Source of the DNA: Enterococcus canis NBRC 100695
Lineage (GTDB): Bacteria; Bacillota; Bacilli; Lactobacillales; Enterococcaceae
Assembly (NCBI RefSeq): GCF_001544375.1
Contig: NZ_BCQJ01000009.1
Location: forward strand, 1 to 64,000
Direction: 5' to 3'
Length of the DNA: 64,000 nt
Part shown: one piece after another, positions 1 through 8,534 of the stretch
Layout: each line of letters opens with the position of its first letter
Position numbering within the stretch: position 1 is the stretch's first letter
Made by a program: the position numbers and the translations under genes
Notes under the pieces: model-generated
The model's database searches: none
The model's input: the letters and a program-made list of their open reading frames with translations, nothing else
What the model was told of the DNA's origin: nothing

Positions 1-1408
1 GAACGGCGGCGATGGTATCCATCAAAAAGCTCCAGTCCTTTTCATTAGGCGGGCCTGACCATAGAATCGCATGATCCCGCGCACCTAATGGGGAAAAATC
101 GGATAGATAAATGTCGCAGGGCTGATCAGCACCGCGGGTTACTTGGATGGTCATATTGTCCATTGATTGCAGGGAGCGAGCGATGTAGTCGTTGAATTGT
201 TCCCCCATAGAAAAGTCGATGGTGACGTGGACCGTATCTTCGTAAGCCGTAGGAGGTAAATATTTCGTAAAAATAAAGATATATTCCATCAGCAGCTGGT
301 CACGGAACTTCCAGACCCTTTGACTAGAGTGATTGTACAAATATTCCTTCACTGTGAAGAATAAATGGGGATAACTGCGCTCATAGTTTAGTAAGAAAGT
401 GTCGCGGTAATCGTCCACAATTTTCGAATAATATGTGAGGTATTTATAGTTAATCAGCATGGATTCATGAAACAGAATCATCCGCGTTTCGGCGACAATC
501 GGCACTGTTGAAATTTCGTCGACCCACGCCAGTAGTTCGTCAGACTTTTCCTCAAAAACGTCAGGAAAGTGAATGCGGCTATGATCCACTGGGAAAAACT
601 TTTCCACAGCGAGAAACATATAGACATAGGCACTTTCTTTGTAAATCAAATGAGCCGGACAGCCGATGGTCACTAAAAACCATTGGATCAACAGCAGAAT
701 GGGATCATCCGACTTTACCTCAATAAATGACTTGAAATGCTGGATCACGGCGCCTGACTTGATGCGGTAGTATTGGACGGACATTAAATAGATCAATTTG
801 ATACGCTCAATCTCAGACAATGGGTGACCTAATTCTACTTCGATATAATGAACCAGTACGCGCAGGTCATGCCGTAATTTCTTAGAAAATGGAAAAGCCA
901 GTGAGTGGAATTTTTTCAAATAGAAGGTAAAGAGATTTTTGCGAACCGTCAGCTCATCCCCAGCTAGTCTGTTTTCCGTGTCAATCACCAATTCATAGGG
1001 CTTGAGGCGCGTTTGTAAATCTTGTTTGATTTTATAGACCTTAGAAGTTGATAGAAAGAGTGCTTGACCATAGTGCTTCAATGGTTGCCCCGGGTCTGTC
1101 AAGAGGTGGTAAAAAAGCTGGAATTCTTCTGAGTTTTTTAAATAAATATTGGACAGCTCAAAGACCTCGTCCGGCATTACACGCTGGATCAAGACTTCTT
1201 TTTTCTCCTCATCCACTTCAAATTGGATGCCCACTTCAGGATAATCTGCCAAGTCTTCTTTGAGGCGCTTTAAGTGCTGTTTGACTAAATAGTCGGAGAC
1301 TTTCAGCTGTTCGGCAATTCGCCGAATCTCCACGGTGGGGGTATCACTTTCCAAAAAAAATTGTAAAATTTGAAAGCGCAGCTGCTTTCCTTTATCTAAT
1401 AGGAGCAT
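1..1408 (-). CDS. Mga-family transcriptional regulator, 3'-truncated by window edge
   Basis: The minus strand is open from an ATG at 1408 to the window edge, about 469 codons without a stop, so the C-terminus lies outside. The N-terminus contains a winged-helix segment (about residues 8-50, with TVEIRRIAEQLKVSDYLVKQ) typical of Mga/AtxA regulators. The middle is rich in aromatic and charged residues, as in the PRD-like domains of this family. Mga-type proteins control surface or metabolic genes in streptococci and enterococci, often in response to PTS phosphorylation. It diverges from the membrane gene at 1592. Family membership is judged from sequence character; the regulon is unknown. Confidence 0.8.
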   Translation of the reverse strand, partial: MLLLDKGKQLRFQILQFFLESDTPTVEIRRIAEQLKVSDYLVKQHLKRLKEDLADYPEVGIQFEVDEEKKEVLIQRVMPDEVFELSNIYLKNSEEFQLFYHLLTDPGQPLKHYGQALFLSTSKVYKIKQDLQTRLKPYELVIDTENRLAGDELTVRKNLFTFYLKKFHSLAFPFSKKLRHDLRVLVHYIEVELGHPLSEIERIKLIYLMSVQYYRIKSGAVIQHFKSFIEVKSDDPILLLIQWFLVTIGCPAHLIYKESAYVYMFLAVEKFFPVDHSRIHFPDVFEEKSDELLAWVDEISTVPIVAETRMILFHESMLINYKYLTYYSKIVDDYRDTFLLNYERSYPHLFFTVKEYLYNHSSQRVWKFRDQLLMEYIFIFTKYLPPTAYEDTVHVTIDFSMGEQFNDYIARSLQSMDNMTIQVTRGADQPCDIYLSDFSPLGARDHAILWSGPPNEKDWSFLMDTIAAV

Positions 1409-1537
1409 GAGTCGTCATCCCTTTGGTATCGTTTTCTTTATCATAACAGATGGCAGAGGGCGGGACAATGAGACAGCTCGATTAAACAACGAACGTTTCT
1501 TAATTGTAACAAACTTTATTTTACCAGCGAGTCTTAG

Positions 1538-1567
1538 TTGAGGAAGAGGCCCTATGTTGGGTATACT
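1538..1567 (+). promoter_or_regulatory. Possible sigma-A promoter for the DUF998-like gene
   Basis: TTGAGG (1538-1543) and TATACT (1562-1567) are separated by 18 bases and lie just upstream of the gene starting at 1592. Assigned by eye only. Confidence 0.4.
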
Positions 1568-1591
1568 CAGCATAGAGAGGAGTGGATCGCA

Positions 1592-2779
1592 ATGAAGGTC
1601 CTGAAAATAACGATTTCTGATGAGACGGCTGAGAAATATCAATTGTCTGATCCAGAGGCGTTACAAGTGGAGACGACTACGGAGGGCTTACTGTTGGTTA
1701 ATGAGCATCACCGTACCGACGTCCAGAAAATTTCTTTACGCTGGTATCTTTTGCCTACGCTGTTACTGACAAGTCTTTTTCTTTTGGGACAGCTAAAGCT
1801 AGGCAATCACCAAGTACTGTTAAATGGCGACCAGTCGATTGCCAGCTTTGTTCTGGCTTTAGGCTTAATCGGCGGCTTAGTCAGCTTTTTGTATTTTTTT
1901 ATTCGCGGCAAGCGCCAAGCGATTGAAACCAATACGAAAGATATCTATTGGCGCAACTTGCCGGCAATTTTTGTGGCATTGGCTATTATCGGCTTTTTGG
2001 CAATCAGCCTGTTCTTTCGGATGATGCGCCTCGTCTTTTTAGGCGCCAGCTTCGACTTATTTACTGCAACAGTATTGTTTGCTCTATTTGATGCCATTAT
2101 CAACTATACTTTGATTTTTGTGGCGCTTAGTTTGACGCCCAGGTTTTTGACTAATTTATTGACCGTCACGATTTTCGGCGGTGTTATGTTGGCGATGGCC
2201 CTGAACAGTGACAATTACTGGTGGCAATATAACTTCAGTTTTCTCGGAACCTATGAAGCTACTAATAGCTGGCAGTTCAATCTCACCTTGATTTTAGCTG
2301 CCCTATTAATGATTGCGCTGCTAGATTTTTTATTCGTCCGAATCGAACGATTTTATCCCAAAAATATCCGGCTAAGGATTTTACGCGTGTTACTGACACT
2401 GACGGCTATTACTTTAGGAGGTGTGGGGCTATTTCCTTATACTGAGACCGGTCCATTCGTCGGCGTGCATAATCAAGTCGCCGCTATGCTGATTTATTTG
2501 ATGATTATCCTGATGGCTGGCATCAAGTGGCTGTTGCCTGCTGGTAATGATGAGTTCATTGTGACTTCCTATGTGATTGGCGTTCTTTTAGTGGTGATCA
2601 GTATTTTGTTCCAAAATATTCATTACTTATCTTTAACGGCTTTCGAGCTGTTGGCTTTTATACTGGCTTTTGCTTGGATCATTTTGATTTTGCAGAATTT
2701 ACAGAAGCTCGCAGCTGGACCGAAAGAAACCAGCGCTACGATTACGTTGACTGATGTGAAGGATGGGAATACTGACTAG
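1592..2779 (+). CDS. Polytopic membrane protein, DUF998-like
   Basis: A 395-residue protein. The ATG at 1592 was chosen because GAGAGG lies about 9 bases before it; the frame is open further upstream but without a ribosome site. A soluble N-terminus of about 45 residues (MKVLKITISDETAEKYQL) precedes about ten hydrophobic segments. The stretch LFPYTETGPFVGVHNQVAA resembles the conserved region of DUF998-type membrane proteins. No catalytic motif is visible and the function is unknown. It is followed by two further small genes on the same strand that may be co-transcribed. Confidence 0.65.
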   Translation: MKVLKITISDETAEKYQLSDPEALQVETTTEGLLLVNEHHRTDVQKISLRWYLLPTLLLTSLFLLGQLKLGNHQVLLNGDQSIASFVLALGLIGGLVSFLYFFIRGKRQAIETNTKDIYWRNLPAIFVALAIIGFLAISLFFRMMRLVFLGASFDLFTATVLFALFDAIINYTLIFVALSLTPRFLTNLLTVTIFGGVMLAMALNSDNYWWQYNFSFLGTYEATNSWQFNLTLILAALLMIALLDFLFVRIERFYPKNIRLRILRVLLTLTAITLGGVGLFPYTETGPFVGVHNQVAAMLIYLMIILMAGIKWLLPAGNDEFIVTSYVIGVLLVVISILFQNIHYLSLTAFELLAFILAFAWIILILQNLQKLAAGPKETSATITLTDVKDGNTD

Positions 2780-2843
2780 TACGAAAGAATACATGCTGGG
2801 GTTTACTTGGGACAAGATTGAATAAGACGGTGGAGACTTGAAA

Positions 2844-3188
2844 ATGGCTAAATATGAACGTCAATTTCGTGGTGATTTTGAGGCTTGTCTAGCTGTATGC
2901 GAGGACGTAATCAAAAAAAGCAGTCTGTCCGTTAGCTTTGAAGACGCCAGTGATATTGTCAGTCAGCAAACACAAGTAGCAGTACGAGTCTATGAACGTT
3001 ATAGTGTTACTGGTGGTAATCGCACCAGCTTGAATATCACGCTGGTGGGCTTGGGGCAACAGCTGATTATGTCCGTCGTCATTACTTCCGGTGGCAGCCG
3101 TGGTATCATGTCCAAATACAATACTTGGGGAGAACAGAATTTTTTGAAGGACTTTGTGAAAGAATTTGAAGTTCAATATCCGCAGTGA
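2844..3188 (+). CDS. DUF6054-like small protein
   Basis: A 114-residue soluble protein. The ATG at 2844 is preferred to an in-frame TTG at 2838, being better spaced from GGTGGA. It has no signal peptide or membrane segment. The C-terminal pattern GGSRGIMSKYNTWGEQNFL resembles DUF6054-family proteins of Firmicutes; this is a recollection of the family, not a search. Function unknown. Confidence 0.55.
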   Translation: MAKYERQFRGDFEACLAVCEDVIKKSSLSVSFEDASDIVSQQTQVAVRVYERYSVTGGNRTSLNITLVGLGQQLIMSVVITSGGSRGIMSKYNTWGEQNFLKDFVKEFEVQYPQ

Positions 3189-3273
3189 GGCAATAACTCA
3201 TTGATTTATTTGAAAAAGAGCGATAGCTTTCCCCCATTGAATATGAGATATTAAAAGAAAACGAGGTGTGGCT

Positions 3274-3762
3274 ATGGTATTTTACCGGAAAAAATCACGG
3301 ATTTTGCTTCAGTTGTTTTTAACAGGCTTTGCGGTAGTTTTTGCGATTTTCTTTTTGGTGACTAGTTTAGGGATGCCAATGGAGGGTTTAATGCAGGCAA
3401 TCTTTGTGATTGCACCAGTGATCATCGGCGGAGCCGCTGCTTTTGGCTTTATCCAAGCCTTAATGTGGCTGGTTGCGAATCAGCCAGTGATTGCGGTAGA
3501 GGCGGATGGCTTACGGTATGGTGTCTTTAACCGCAGTGAGTCGTTACGCTATCCCCAGATCGAAAGTCTCCGTTATGGCACCAGAGTGCGCGGTGGTGGC
3601 CAAAATGGTCAGCCCGCTACAACTGAAGAATTATTGTTTATCAAACCCAAAGAGGGAAAAACGGTGGAAATCAATTTGAGTGGCCTGGATGGTTCTTTTG
3701 ATGACGTCTACTCTGCTATCAAAAAGACGGCGCCTGAGATTCCCTGGCTGACAATCACATAG
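3274..3762 (+). CDS. Small membrane protein with C-terminal soluble domain
   Basis: A 162-residue protein. ATG 3274 follows GAGGTG at good spacing; an in-frame GTG at 3268 is less likely. Two hydrophobic segments (about residues 12-33 and 42-70) precede a soluble, beta-rich-looking tail (LRYGVFNRSESLRYPQIESL) like a PH-type membrane-anchored domain. Function unrecognised. It ends the small gene run before the nrdJ locus and is followed by a hairpin terminator. Confidence 0.6.
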   Translation: MVFYRKKSRILLQLFLTGFAVVFAIFFLVTSLGMPMEGLMQAIFVIAPVIIGGAAAFGFIQALMWLVANQPVIAVEADGLRYGVFNRSESLRYPQIESLRYGTRVRGGGQNGQPATTEELLFIKPKEGKTVEINLSGLDGSFDDVYSAIKKTAPEIPWLTIT

Positions 3763-3764
3763 CG

Positions 3765-3821
3765 AAAAAAGCTTGATTTGAAAAGGAACATTAATAGGTG
3801 CCTTTCAGACCAAGCTTTTTG
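3765..3821 (+). terminator. Terminator-like hairpin after the membrane gene
   Basis: AAAAAGCTTG (3766-3775) pairs with CAAGCTTTTT (3811-3820); the inner arms AAAAGG and CCTTT also pair. Confidence 0.6.
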
Positions 3822-3989
3822 TTGTGCGTTTGGTACTATTTAAAAGGATTTAAGGGTAAAAGCTAGCTTCTGCTTTTGTTCGTTAAACAAAAGAGTATCC
3901 CTCTTGTCGAGTTCATTTTAGTAAAAAGATCTTTTAAAAAAAACAATCACTGGAATAAATAATTATTATTTTTCTATAGAAATGAAGAG

Positions 3990-4032
3990 CACTTGTTACT
4001 GTGATTCTTTTCTGAAAAATAAATAACAAGTG
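3990..4032. repeat. Inverted repeat upstream of nrdJ
   Basis: CACTTGTTA (3990-3998) and TAACAAGTG (4024-4032) form a 9-bp perfect inverted repeat with a 25-base loop and no T-tract. It lies in the AT-rich gap 3822-4146, which contains no gene. It may be an operator or RNA hairpin; no factor recognised. Confidence 0.45.
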
Positions 4033-4067
4033 ATCCGGTGAACTGCATTTTTAGCCGCTTGAGTATT

Positions 4068-4121
4068 TCTATATCTAGTGCTAGGATTTGTTTGTTATAC
4101 GAAAAACCACTATATATAGTG
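4068..4121 (+). promoter_or_regulatory. Tandem NrdR boxes upstream of nrdJ
   Basis: CACTATATATAGTG (4108-4121) is a perfect palindrome matching the NrdR box. TCTATATCTAGTGC (4068-4081) is a second, weaker copy. They are 40 bp apart, about four helical turns, as is usual for paired NrdR boxes. NrdR is the ATP/dATP-sensing repressor of bacterial ribonucleotide reductase genes, and the next gene is a reductase, so the assignment fits context. Confidence 0.85.
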
Positions 4122-4146
4122 TTGATATAGAAAGGGTTATTTTGCT

Positions 4147-6582
4147 ATGAAACGGTATACAAGCGAACAGATTCAACAGTTAAACCAGTCAATTGCAGCT
4201 TTTCCTGAGGTTCATGCAATTCGTGAAGATATGACACAAACCTTCGATGGGATTTCTCGCATGGTGATGCTGGATCGCTACACGGTAAAAGATGTAGCGC
4301 TACAGACCTTACAAGTCGGTGATTTGGTGGTCGCAACGCTCATTGAGGATTCACAATATCCGACACGAGGAATTGGCTATGTACTGGCGATTGATGGTGA
4401 CCAGATTACTTTGCAGGTGGAGGAGGAGTATCAAGGGGCTATCGGCCAATCAACCATTCAATTACGCCGGACCGCAATTGAAAAACCTTTAGAAATATAT
4501 TTTGAACAGATTGCGGCACGGGTCGCTGGAGGAATCGCTGAAAAAGCCGGTGAGAAGCGAGCAGCCTTGGAAACGGTATTCTACCAAGAAATGGCGGAAC
4601 AAAACTTTATTCCAGCAGGGCGAGTCTTGTATGGGGCCGGTACGGATTCTCAAGTGACCTATTTTAATTGCTATGTGATGCCGTTGATTCCCGACTCTCG
4701 TGGTGGTATCTCAGATCACCGCAAACAAGTGATGGAAATTATGAGTCGTGGTGGTGGCGTGGGGACGAATGGCTCAACCCTCAGACCAAAACATGCCTAC
4801 GTCCGTGGCGTCAATGGTAAGTCTTCAGGTGCCGTTTCCTGGCTGAATGATCTCTCACAGCTCACGCATTTAGTGGAGCAAGGAGGCAGCCGTCGTGGTG
4901 CGCAAATGATCATGATGGCTGATTGGCATCCTGATATCATTGAATTCGTTATTGCCAAGATGCAAAATCCAGATGTATTACGCAAGCTGATTCAAGAAAC
5001 ACAGGACGAAGATATTCGTCGCTTGGCGGAGGAAAAGTTACAATTTATGCCTCTGGAGCATCCTGAAATTTATCAAGCGGCTTTGACCAATGAACAGCTA
5101 CCTGCTACAGAAAGAAGCTATCTAGAACGTTTACTGAAAGTGGGGGGCAGCTATGGAGTAAAAGATCCTGACTGTCTGACTGGAGCCAATATTTCTGTCT
5201 GTGTCACCCAGGACTTTATGGAGGCAGTTGCGCAGGATGCTGATTATGAACTGCGTTTTCCGGCAGTAGAAAAGCTGACGGCAGCAGAAATGGCTATCTA
5301 TGACCGTGAATGGCAAGAGCTAGGTGATGTGCGGCAATGGGCAGCTAAGGGTTATCCGGTTACTGTTTACAAACGAATCAAGGCGCGTGAGCTGTGGCAC
5401 TTGATTACCCTCTGTGCAACCTATTCTGCAGAGCCGGGTATCTTCTTTATTGATAATGCTAATGAGATGACCAACGCACAGGCATATGGCCAACAGGTCG
5501 TAGCCACTAATCCTTGTGGAGAACAACCATTGCCGCCTTATTCTGTCTGCAATTTAGCTGCAATCAATTTAGCAAATATGGTGAACAAGGAAACAGGAAC
5601 CATCGACTACGAAAAATTGCGTCAAAGTGTGACGCGGGCAGTTCAGTTTCAAGACTTGGTGATTGATGCAACGCCATATTTCTTAGAGGAAAATCGCAAA
5701 CAGGCCTTGGGTGAACGGCGCATCGGCTTAGGTGTCATGGGTTTAGCGGACTTGTTGATTTATACGGGAACACGCTATGGTTCGCCTAAAGGAATTAAAA
5801 TCGTGGAGGAAGTTTTTCAAACCATGGCGGAAACGGCCTATGCAACCTCTATTGAATTAGCACAGGAAAAAGGCAGCTTTCCTTTCTTGGTTGGAGAAAC
5901 AGAAGAAGAAACTTTGGCACTACGGCGCCGCTTCATTTCATCGGGGTATATGAAACGGATGCCTGAAAAAATTCGTCAAGACATTTTGCGTTACGGCATT
6001 CGTAACTCACATCTGCTGACTGTCGCGCCGACTGGCTCAACGGGGACAATGGTCGGTGTCGCAACTGGCTTGGAACCTTATTTTTCTTTCCGTTATTTCC
6101 GTAGCGGTCGTTTAGGAAAAAGTATTGAAGTTCAAGCTGATATCGTGGCTGACTACTTTAGACGCCATCCCGAAGCAGATACGTTGCCAGAAGAATTTGT
6201 TAGTGCGATGGAGCTATTACCGGAAGAGCATGTGGCGGTACAATGTGCCATCCAGCGGTGGGTGGATAGTTCTATCTCCAAAACAGTTAATGCACCTAAA
6301 GGTTATACGGTGGCCGAAGTCGCCAGTGTCTATGAAGCTTTATATACTGGTGGTGCCAAGGGTGGCACAGTCTATGTGGATGGGAGTCGTGATAGTCAGG
6401 TTTTGAGTCTTGAAGCGGAGGTAGTTGAGCAAACCGCTACGGCGACTGTGGAGCAGGAAACAATTGTTTATGGTAGTGAGCCAGGTAATCGCTGTCCTAT
6501 CTGCCGTGAAGGCGAAGTTGTGGAAATTGGCGGCTGCAGTACGTGTACTAATTGTAAAATTCAATTGAAATGTGGCTTATAG
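4147..6582 (+). CDS. nrdJ: Class II (adenosylcobalamin-dependent) ribonucleotide reductase
   Basis: An 811-residue protein reducing ribonucleotides to deoxyribonucleotides with a B12-derived thiyl radical, independent of oxygen. Visible landmarks are FNCYVMP (about residue 173, first redox cysteine), NPCGEQPLPPYSVCNL (about 456-471, radical Cys and catalytic Glu), APTGSTGTMVGVATGLEP (about 625-642, substrate phosphate binding), and a C-terminal zinc-finger-like module with two CxxC pairs (CPIC and CTNC, about 782-811), typical of NrdJ. There is no nrdF-type partner, and the adjacent adenosyltransferase supports B12 dependence. Two NrdR boxes lie upstream. A spacer of 12 bases separates it from the next gene, implying an operon. 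Confidence 0.93.
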   Translation: MKRYTSEQIQQLNQSIAAFPEVHAIREDMTQTFDGISRMVMLDRYTVKDVALQTLQVGDLVVATLIEDSQYPTRGIGYVLAIDGDQITLQVEEEYQGAIGQSTIQLRRTAIEKPLEIYFEQIAARVAGGIAEKAGEKRAALETVFYQEMAEQNFIPAGRVLYGAGTDSQVTYFNCYVMPLIPDSRGGISDHRKQVMEIMSRGGGVGTNGSTLRPKHAYVRGVNGKSSGAVSWLNDLSQLTHLVEQGGSRRGAQMIMMADWHPDIIEFVIAKMQNPDVLRKLIQETQDEDIRRLAEEKLQFMPLEHPEIYQAALTNEQLPATERSYLERLLKVGGSYGVKDPDCLTGANISVCVTQDFMEAVAQDADYELRFPAVEKLTAAEMAIYDREWQELGDVRQWAAKGYPVTVYKRIKARELWHLITLCATYSAEPGIFFIDNANEMTNAQAYGQQVVATNPCGEQPLPPYSVCNLAAINLANMVNKETGTIDYEKLRQSVTRAVQFQDLVIDATPYFLEENRKQALGERRIGLGVMGLADLLIYTGTRYGSPKGIKIVEEVFQTMAETAYATSIELAQEKGSFPFLVGETEEETLALRRRFISSGYMKRMPEKIRQDILRYGIRNSHLLTVAPTGSTGTMVGVATGLEPYFSFRYFRSGRLGKSIEVQADIVADYFRRHPEADTLPEEFVSAMELLPEEHVAVQCAIQRWVDSSISKTVNAPKGYTVAEVASVYEALYTGGAKGGTVYVDGSRDSQVLSLEAEVVEQTATATVEQETIVYGSEPGNRCPICREGEVVEIGGCSTCTNCKIQLKCGL

Positions 6583-6594
6583 GGAGGAAATAGT

Positions 6595-7155
6595 ATGAAG
6601 ATCTATACAAAAACGGGAGATAAAGGTTATACACGCTTGATTGGTGGAAAAAAGGTAGCCAAGAATGACGCTAGAGTCGATGGTTACGGGACCTTGGATG
6701 AGTTGAATGCGTGGATTGGTTTGATTTTAGCAGAAGAAAAAGTAACACCTGAATTAGCTAGTCAATTGGTGGAAATTCAGAATATTTTATTTGATGCCGG
6801 TGCTGATTTGGCTACACCGAAGATTAAAACGGCTTTTAAAGTGACGCCAGAATACACGGAACAGCTTGAAAAGCAAATCGATCAATTCGTAAACCAAACA
6901 CCACCGATTGAACGGTTTATTCTACCGGGGGGTACGCCTCTTGCGGCTAAGCTCCATGTCGCCCGTACTATCGCGCGCCGCGCCGAACGGCTGATTAGTG
7001 GGGTTGCTATGGAGGAAGAAATTAATGAAGCTGTTTTGACTTGGGTCAATCGTTTATCTGATTACTTCTTCGTAGCAGCTCGCTATGTCAATCATCAAGC
7101 AGGTATTAACGAACCTGCCTATTCTCGTGGAGGCAAGGTTTTCCATAACGAATAA
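6595..7155 (+). CDS. Corrinoid (cob(I)alamin) adenosyltransferase, PduO type
   Basis: A 186-residue protein transferring adenosyl from ATP to cob(I)alamin to make coenzyme B12. The N-terminal MKIYTKTGDKGYTRLIGG and DARVDGYGTLDELNAWIG form the PduO-type ATP site. RTIARRAERL and NRLSDYFFVAARY are the conserved C-terminal helices. The length is usual for the family. It starts 12 bases after nrdJ with a strong GGGAGG site and ends at a terminator, so the pair forms a two-gene unit in which this enzyme supplies the reductase cofactor. Confidence 0.93.
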   Translation: MKIYTKTGDKGYTRLIGGKKVAKNDARVDGYGTLDELNAWIGLILAEEKVTPELASQLVEIQNILFDAGADLATPKIKTAFKVTPEYTEQLEKQIDQFVNQTPPIERFILPGGTPLAAKLHVARTIARRAERLISGVAMEEEINEAVLTWVNRLSDYFFVAARYVNHQAGINEPAYSRGGKVFHNE

Positions 7156-7164
7156 ACTCAAAAT

Positions 7165-7202
7165 GGCAGCAGTGGTCCGTCCCAGACTACTGCTGCTTTT
7201 TC
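7165..7202 (+). terminator. Terminator of the nrdJ operon
   Basis: GCAGCAGTGGTC (7166-7177) pairs with GACTACTGCTGC (7185-7196), followed by TTTTTC. Confidence 0.85.
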
Positions 7203-7279
7203 ATTGGGTTAGCAGCTATGATAGCAGTATTATTTGCCATTTTTTGTTATGATAAATAAAAAAGCTGAGGAGTTTTGAG

Positions 7280-8443
7280 ATGAAAAATAGATTGATTGCC
7301 TTTCTCGGCGGAAAGACCTCTTATTATGTTTTAGGACTGGTTTTGCTCTCCGCCTGTACGATTTTTATGCTAGACAAAATATACTTTGTTTTTAAGCCAT
7401 TTGTGACGATTTTACTGGTAACATTGCCGCCGTTAGTTTTCGGGCTGGTCTTGTACTATGTATTCAATCCATTAGTCAAAAAGCTGGCGCAGAAAATGCC
7501 GCGAGGCTGGGCGGTGGCGGTTGTCTACATTGTTGCTTTAGCGTTGATTGGCTTAGCGGGAGTTCAACTGACACAGCTAGTGATCGATCAGGCGCAAGAC
7601 CTGGTAGAACAGCTACCGGCGTTGTTTGATAACTTCCAAAAAGAAGTTCAAGCCTTTTTTGACAATACGCCCCTCAAAGAACAGATCGACCAACTGATTA
7701 CTTCCATCGACCAAGTGGTGAAACAAGCTGCTGACTATATTGGTAAAAATTGGCAGGCTGGCGCTGAAGGACTAGGCAACATTTTTTCTGCCGTTTCTTC
7801 CACCTTAGTGACGATGTTTGTGGGACCAATTATTGCCTTTTTCCTATTGAAAGACCCACATAAATTTTATCAGGCAGTTTTACGCATCGTACCACCAGGC
7901 TTTCGGAAAGATTTTAAACAGCTGGTGAATGTAGCCAATCAACAACTAGGCGCCTATCTAAAGGGTCAAGTGATTGCCTCTTTATTGTTAGGCTTGATCT
8001 ATTGGGTAACGTTCTTGGTGATTGGCTTGAAATATGCCACAGTTTTAGCCGTGGCCGCTGGGATTTTAAGTATCATTCCTTATGTGGGATCTTTCTTGGC
8101 TTTTCTACCAGGCCTTTTCATTGCCTTCCAAGATTCAGGCTTTATGGTGGTGAAATTTGTCGTGATTTGGTTTGTGGTGCAACTACTTCATGGCGATTTA
8201 GTGGTTCCTCGGGTGATGGGAGATCGTTTGAAAATTCATCCAATTACCATCATGATTGTCTTATTAGTAATGGGGGATTTGCTAGGGGTAGTAGGTGTCA
8301 TCTTCGGAATTCCTATCTATACGTTGATCAAGCTGGTGGTTATTTATCTATTCACACGCTTTAAAGGTCGCTACAATCACTTTTTTAAGGATAAAGGGAC
8401 CTATGAGCAGGCCGAATTCAATGATGAAGACTATTTAGACTAA
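7280..8443 (+). CDS. AI-2E family transporter (PerM/YdbI-like permease)
   Basis: A 387-residue integral membrane protein. There are two pairs of N-terminal helices, a central amphipathic region (about 105-165, DQAQDLVEQLPALFDNFQKE), then helices containing the family-typical IPYVGSFLAFLPG and GDLVVPRVMGDRLKIHP. Relatives export varied substrates, including AI-2 or sodium/protons, so the substrate cannot be given. It is a single gene between two terminators. Confidence 0.85.
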   Translation: MKNRLIAFLGGKTSYYVLGLVLLSACTIFMLDKIYFVFKPFVTILLVTLPPLVFGLVLYYVFNPLVKKLAQKMPRGWAVAVVYIVALALIGLAGVQLTQLVIDQAQDLVEQLPALFDNFQKEVQAFFDNTPLKEQIDQLITSIDQVVKQAADYIGKNWQAGAEGLGNIFSAVSSTLVTMFVGPIIAFFLLKDPHKFYQAVLRIVPPGFRKDFKQLVNVANQQLGAYLKGQVIASLLLGLIYWVTFLVIGLKYATVLAVAAGILSIIPYVGSFLAFLPGLFIAFQDSGFMVVKFVVIWFVVQLLHGDLVVPRVMGDRLKIHPITIMIVLLVMGDLLGVVGVIFGIPIYTLIKLVVIYLFTRFKGRYNHFFKDKGTYEQAEFNDEDYLD

Positions 8444-8508
8444 AAGAGACTCGGCTACTATCTGAAGCCCCTGTATGGGGAGTTTCAAATGGTAGTCGAG
8501 TCTTTTAT
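8442..8508. terminator. Bidirectional terminator between convergent genes
   Basis: AAAAGAGACTCGGCTACTAT (from 8442) pairs with ATGGTAGTCGAGTCTTTTA (ending about 8507). The A and T tracts suit both the plus gene and the convergent minus phosphatase gene. Confidence 0.8.
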
Positions 8509-8534
8509 TGTGGCTTGTTATCATACTAACTGAT

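Noticed and set aside
508-1263. Plus-strand frames at 508-726 and 1048-1263
   Set aside because: Both lie opposite the long, uninterrupted Mga-like frame on the minus strand and have no ribosome sites.
8002-8364. A 120-codon plus-strand frame inside the AI-2E permease gene
   Set aside because: It is a shadow frame: the composition is un-protein-like and the permease frame is intact around it.
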